DNA of 5,514 bases from contig VXZL01000007.1 of the NCBI GenBank assembly GCA_009845505.1, positions 7,848 through 13,361 of the forward strand, read 5' to 3'. Shown piece by piece: positions 4,339 to 5,514 of this stretch. A program made the position numbers and the translations under genes. The notes beneath the pieces are model-generated. The model was not told the DNA's origin. It was given only the letters and a program-made list of their open reading frames with translations, and ran no database searches. This DNA is from Candidatus Poribacteria bacterium (GTDB lineage Bacteria > Poribacteria > WGA-4E > WGA-3G). How positions within the stretch are numbered: the first letter of the stretch is position 1; each line of letters opens with the position of its first letter.

Positions 4339-5514
4339 TTAACCAAACAATGCCCGTCGAATTTGACGTACCGCCTGACGAATCCGATCTTCATTCTCCA
4401 CGAGTGCGATCCGAATATAACCTTCTCCGTTATGTCCGAATCCCGAACCCGGAGAAACACAGACTTCCGCCTCATTAAGAAGTTTCGTCGCGAAGTCCAT
4501 AGAGGAGAGATGCCGCCACGCTTCTGGTAGAGGTGCCCAGACGAACATAGAAGCCTGCGGTTTTGGAACCTTCCAGCCAATCCGGTTTAACCCTTCGACA
4601 AGCACATCCCGACGTTTTTGATAGACCGCAGCATTTTCCATTACCGTATCTGCCGGTGTACGGAGTGCCATGATCCCAGCAACCTGAATCGGCGCGAAAA
4701 TCCCGTAATCGTAATATCCTTTAATCCGAGCCAGTGCTTCAATGATCTCGCGATTGCCAACTGCAAACCCACATCGCCATCCCGCCATATTGTAGGATTT
4801 AGACAGCGAGAAAAATTCGATACCGACATCCTTCGCCCCTTTTGCTTGTAAGAAACTTGGGGCTTTGTAACCGTCAAAAACGATGTCCGCATAAGCCAAA
4901 TCGTGAATTACCACGATCTCTTGACGCTTCGCGAACGCAACAATCTCCTCAAAGAATCCAAGGTCAACCACGGCACCCGTCGGGTTATGCGGGAAGCTTA
5001 AGATGAGTACCTTCGGTCTTGGCCAAATATCGCGTGTGATTTCCGTAAGCGACGGAATAAAAGCGTTCTCTTCAGTGAGCGGAATACTCACAACGCTACC
5101 ACCTGCAAGCACAACGCTGTACATGTGGATTGGAAACGTTGGGTTCGGCACCATCGCCAAATCGCCTTCGTCAATTAAGGCTAATGCGAGGTGCCCCAGA
5201 CCTTCTTTAGTTCCGATCACAGAGATGGCTTCTTCATGCGGGTTAATGTGAACACCGAACCGGCGTTCATAATGCCAACTGACCTCCCGACGGAGATTGA
5301 AAATGCCCCGCGAAGCGGAGTAACGGTGGTTCCGAAGTTCTTGTGCCGCTTCAGTCAATTTATCAATAATAGGTTGCGGAGTCGCCTGATTTGGGTTTCC
5401 CATCCCTAAGTCGATAATATCTATCCCCAACTGTCGGCGTTCATGCGTGAGTTGTTTGAGTTTGCCAAGCATGTAGGGTGGGAGTCGATTTAAGCGTTTT
5501 GAATAGATATTCAT
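4339..5514 (-). CDS. alaC: AlaC-like class I aminotransferase (alanine/glutamate-pyruvate type)
   Basis: A cytoplasmic PLP-dependent fold-type I aminotransferase of 391 residues. It closely follows the E. coli AlaC pattern (RLPPY near the start, SRGIFNLRREVS at 68-79, HDLAYADIVFDGYKAPS at 204-220, LLNEAEVCVSPGSGFG at 345-360), the enzyme that makes alanine from pyruvate and glutamate. Active-site residues are visible: Lys239 in SLSKS (Schiff base), Asn177 in NPTG, Asp205 and Tyr208 in HDLAY (cofactor ring), Arg247 in GWRCG (phosphate) and Arg368 in YIRIA (substrate carboxylate). The C terminus is complete. The ATG is at the last base of the window, so its ribosome binding site and promoter are outside view and a slightly earlier start is possible, although MNIYSKRLNRLPPY fits a family N terminus. 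The closely related LL-diaminopimelate aminotransferases are the main alternative; I favour AlaC from the overall similarity, but specificity is not proven. Confidence 0.9.
   Translation of the reverse strand: MNIYSKRLNRLPPYMLGKLKQLTHERRQLGIDIIDLGMGNPNQATPQPIIDKLTEAAQELRNHRYSASRGIFNLRREVSWHYERRFGVHINPHEEAISVIGTKEGLGHLALALIDEGDLAMVPNPTFPIHMYSVVLAGGSVVSIPLTEENAFIPSLTEITRDIWPRPKVLILSFPHNPTGAVVDLGFFEEIVAFAKRQEIVVIHDLAYADIVFDGYKAPSFLQAKGAKDVGIEFFSLSKSYNMAGWRCGFAVGNREIIEALARIKGYYDYGIFAPIQVAGIMALRTPADTVMENAAVYQKRRDVLVEGLNRIGWKVPKPQASMFVWAPLPEAWRHLSSMDFATKLLNEAEVCVSPGSGFGHNGEGYIRIALVENEDRIRQAVRQIRRALFG

Noticed and set aside
4143..4580. Minus-strand open frame spanning the convergent spacer
   Set aside because: It overlaps the ends of two firm genes in the wrong frame and its translation has no family features.

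Overview
The window reads as an ordinary stretch of a free-standing bacterial chromosome: four separate transcription units of housekeeping and accessory metabolism, no phage, transposase, CRISPR, tRNA or rRNA. Two phytanoyl-CoA dioxygenase-family genes side by side, an RNA polymerase alpha-CTD protein without the alpha N-terminal domain, and spacers full of short palindromes and degenerate ATCCTG-type repeats together suggest Candidatus Poribacteria or a similar environmental lineage. This is a recollection-based inference, not a search result.

Layout: (1) 1-1010, plus strand, the C-terminal three quarters of an AzgA-type purine permease cut by the window's left edge. (2) 1011-1201, a spacer with a perfect 13-bp hairpin and a textbook sigma70-type promoter. 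(3) 1202-1900, plus strand, a 232-residue protein with an acidic N-terminal part and a clear RNA polymerase alpha C-terminal domain. (4) 1901-2143, a spacer between convergent genes holding a degenerate short-period repeat and an inverted-repeat cluster. (5) 2144-3016, minus strand, a 290-residue PhyH-family dioxygenase. (6) 3017-3373, a divergent spacer with one strong-looking promoter for each flanking gene, a second hairpin and a second copy of the short-period repeat. (7) 3374-4276, plus strand, a second, quite different PhyH-family dioxygenase of 300 residues. (8) 4277-4338, a short convergent spacer with a third hairpin. (9) 4339-5514, minus strand, an AlaC-like class I aminotransferase whose start codon lies exactly at the right edge.

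The two dioxygenases diverge from a shared control region and could be co-regulated, but their sequences differ enough that different substrates are likely. The permease (purine import) and aminotransferase (alanine/glutamate metabolism) show no evident functional tie to them. The most noteworthy items are the orphan alpha-CTD protein and the families of non-coding repeats: three hairpins with similar loops but unrelated stems, and two 42-bp copies of an ATCCTG-type repeat. I see no convincing new multi-gene system.
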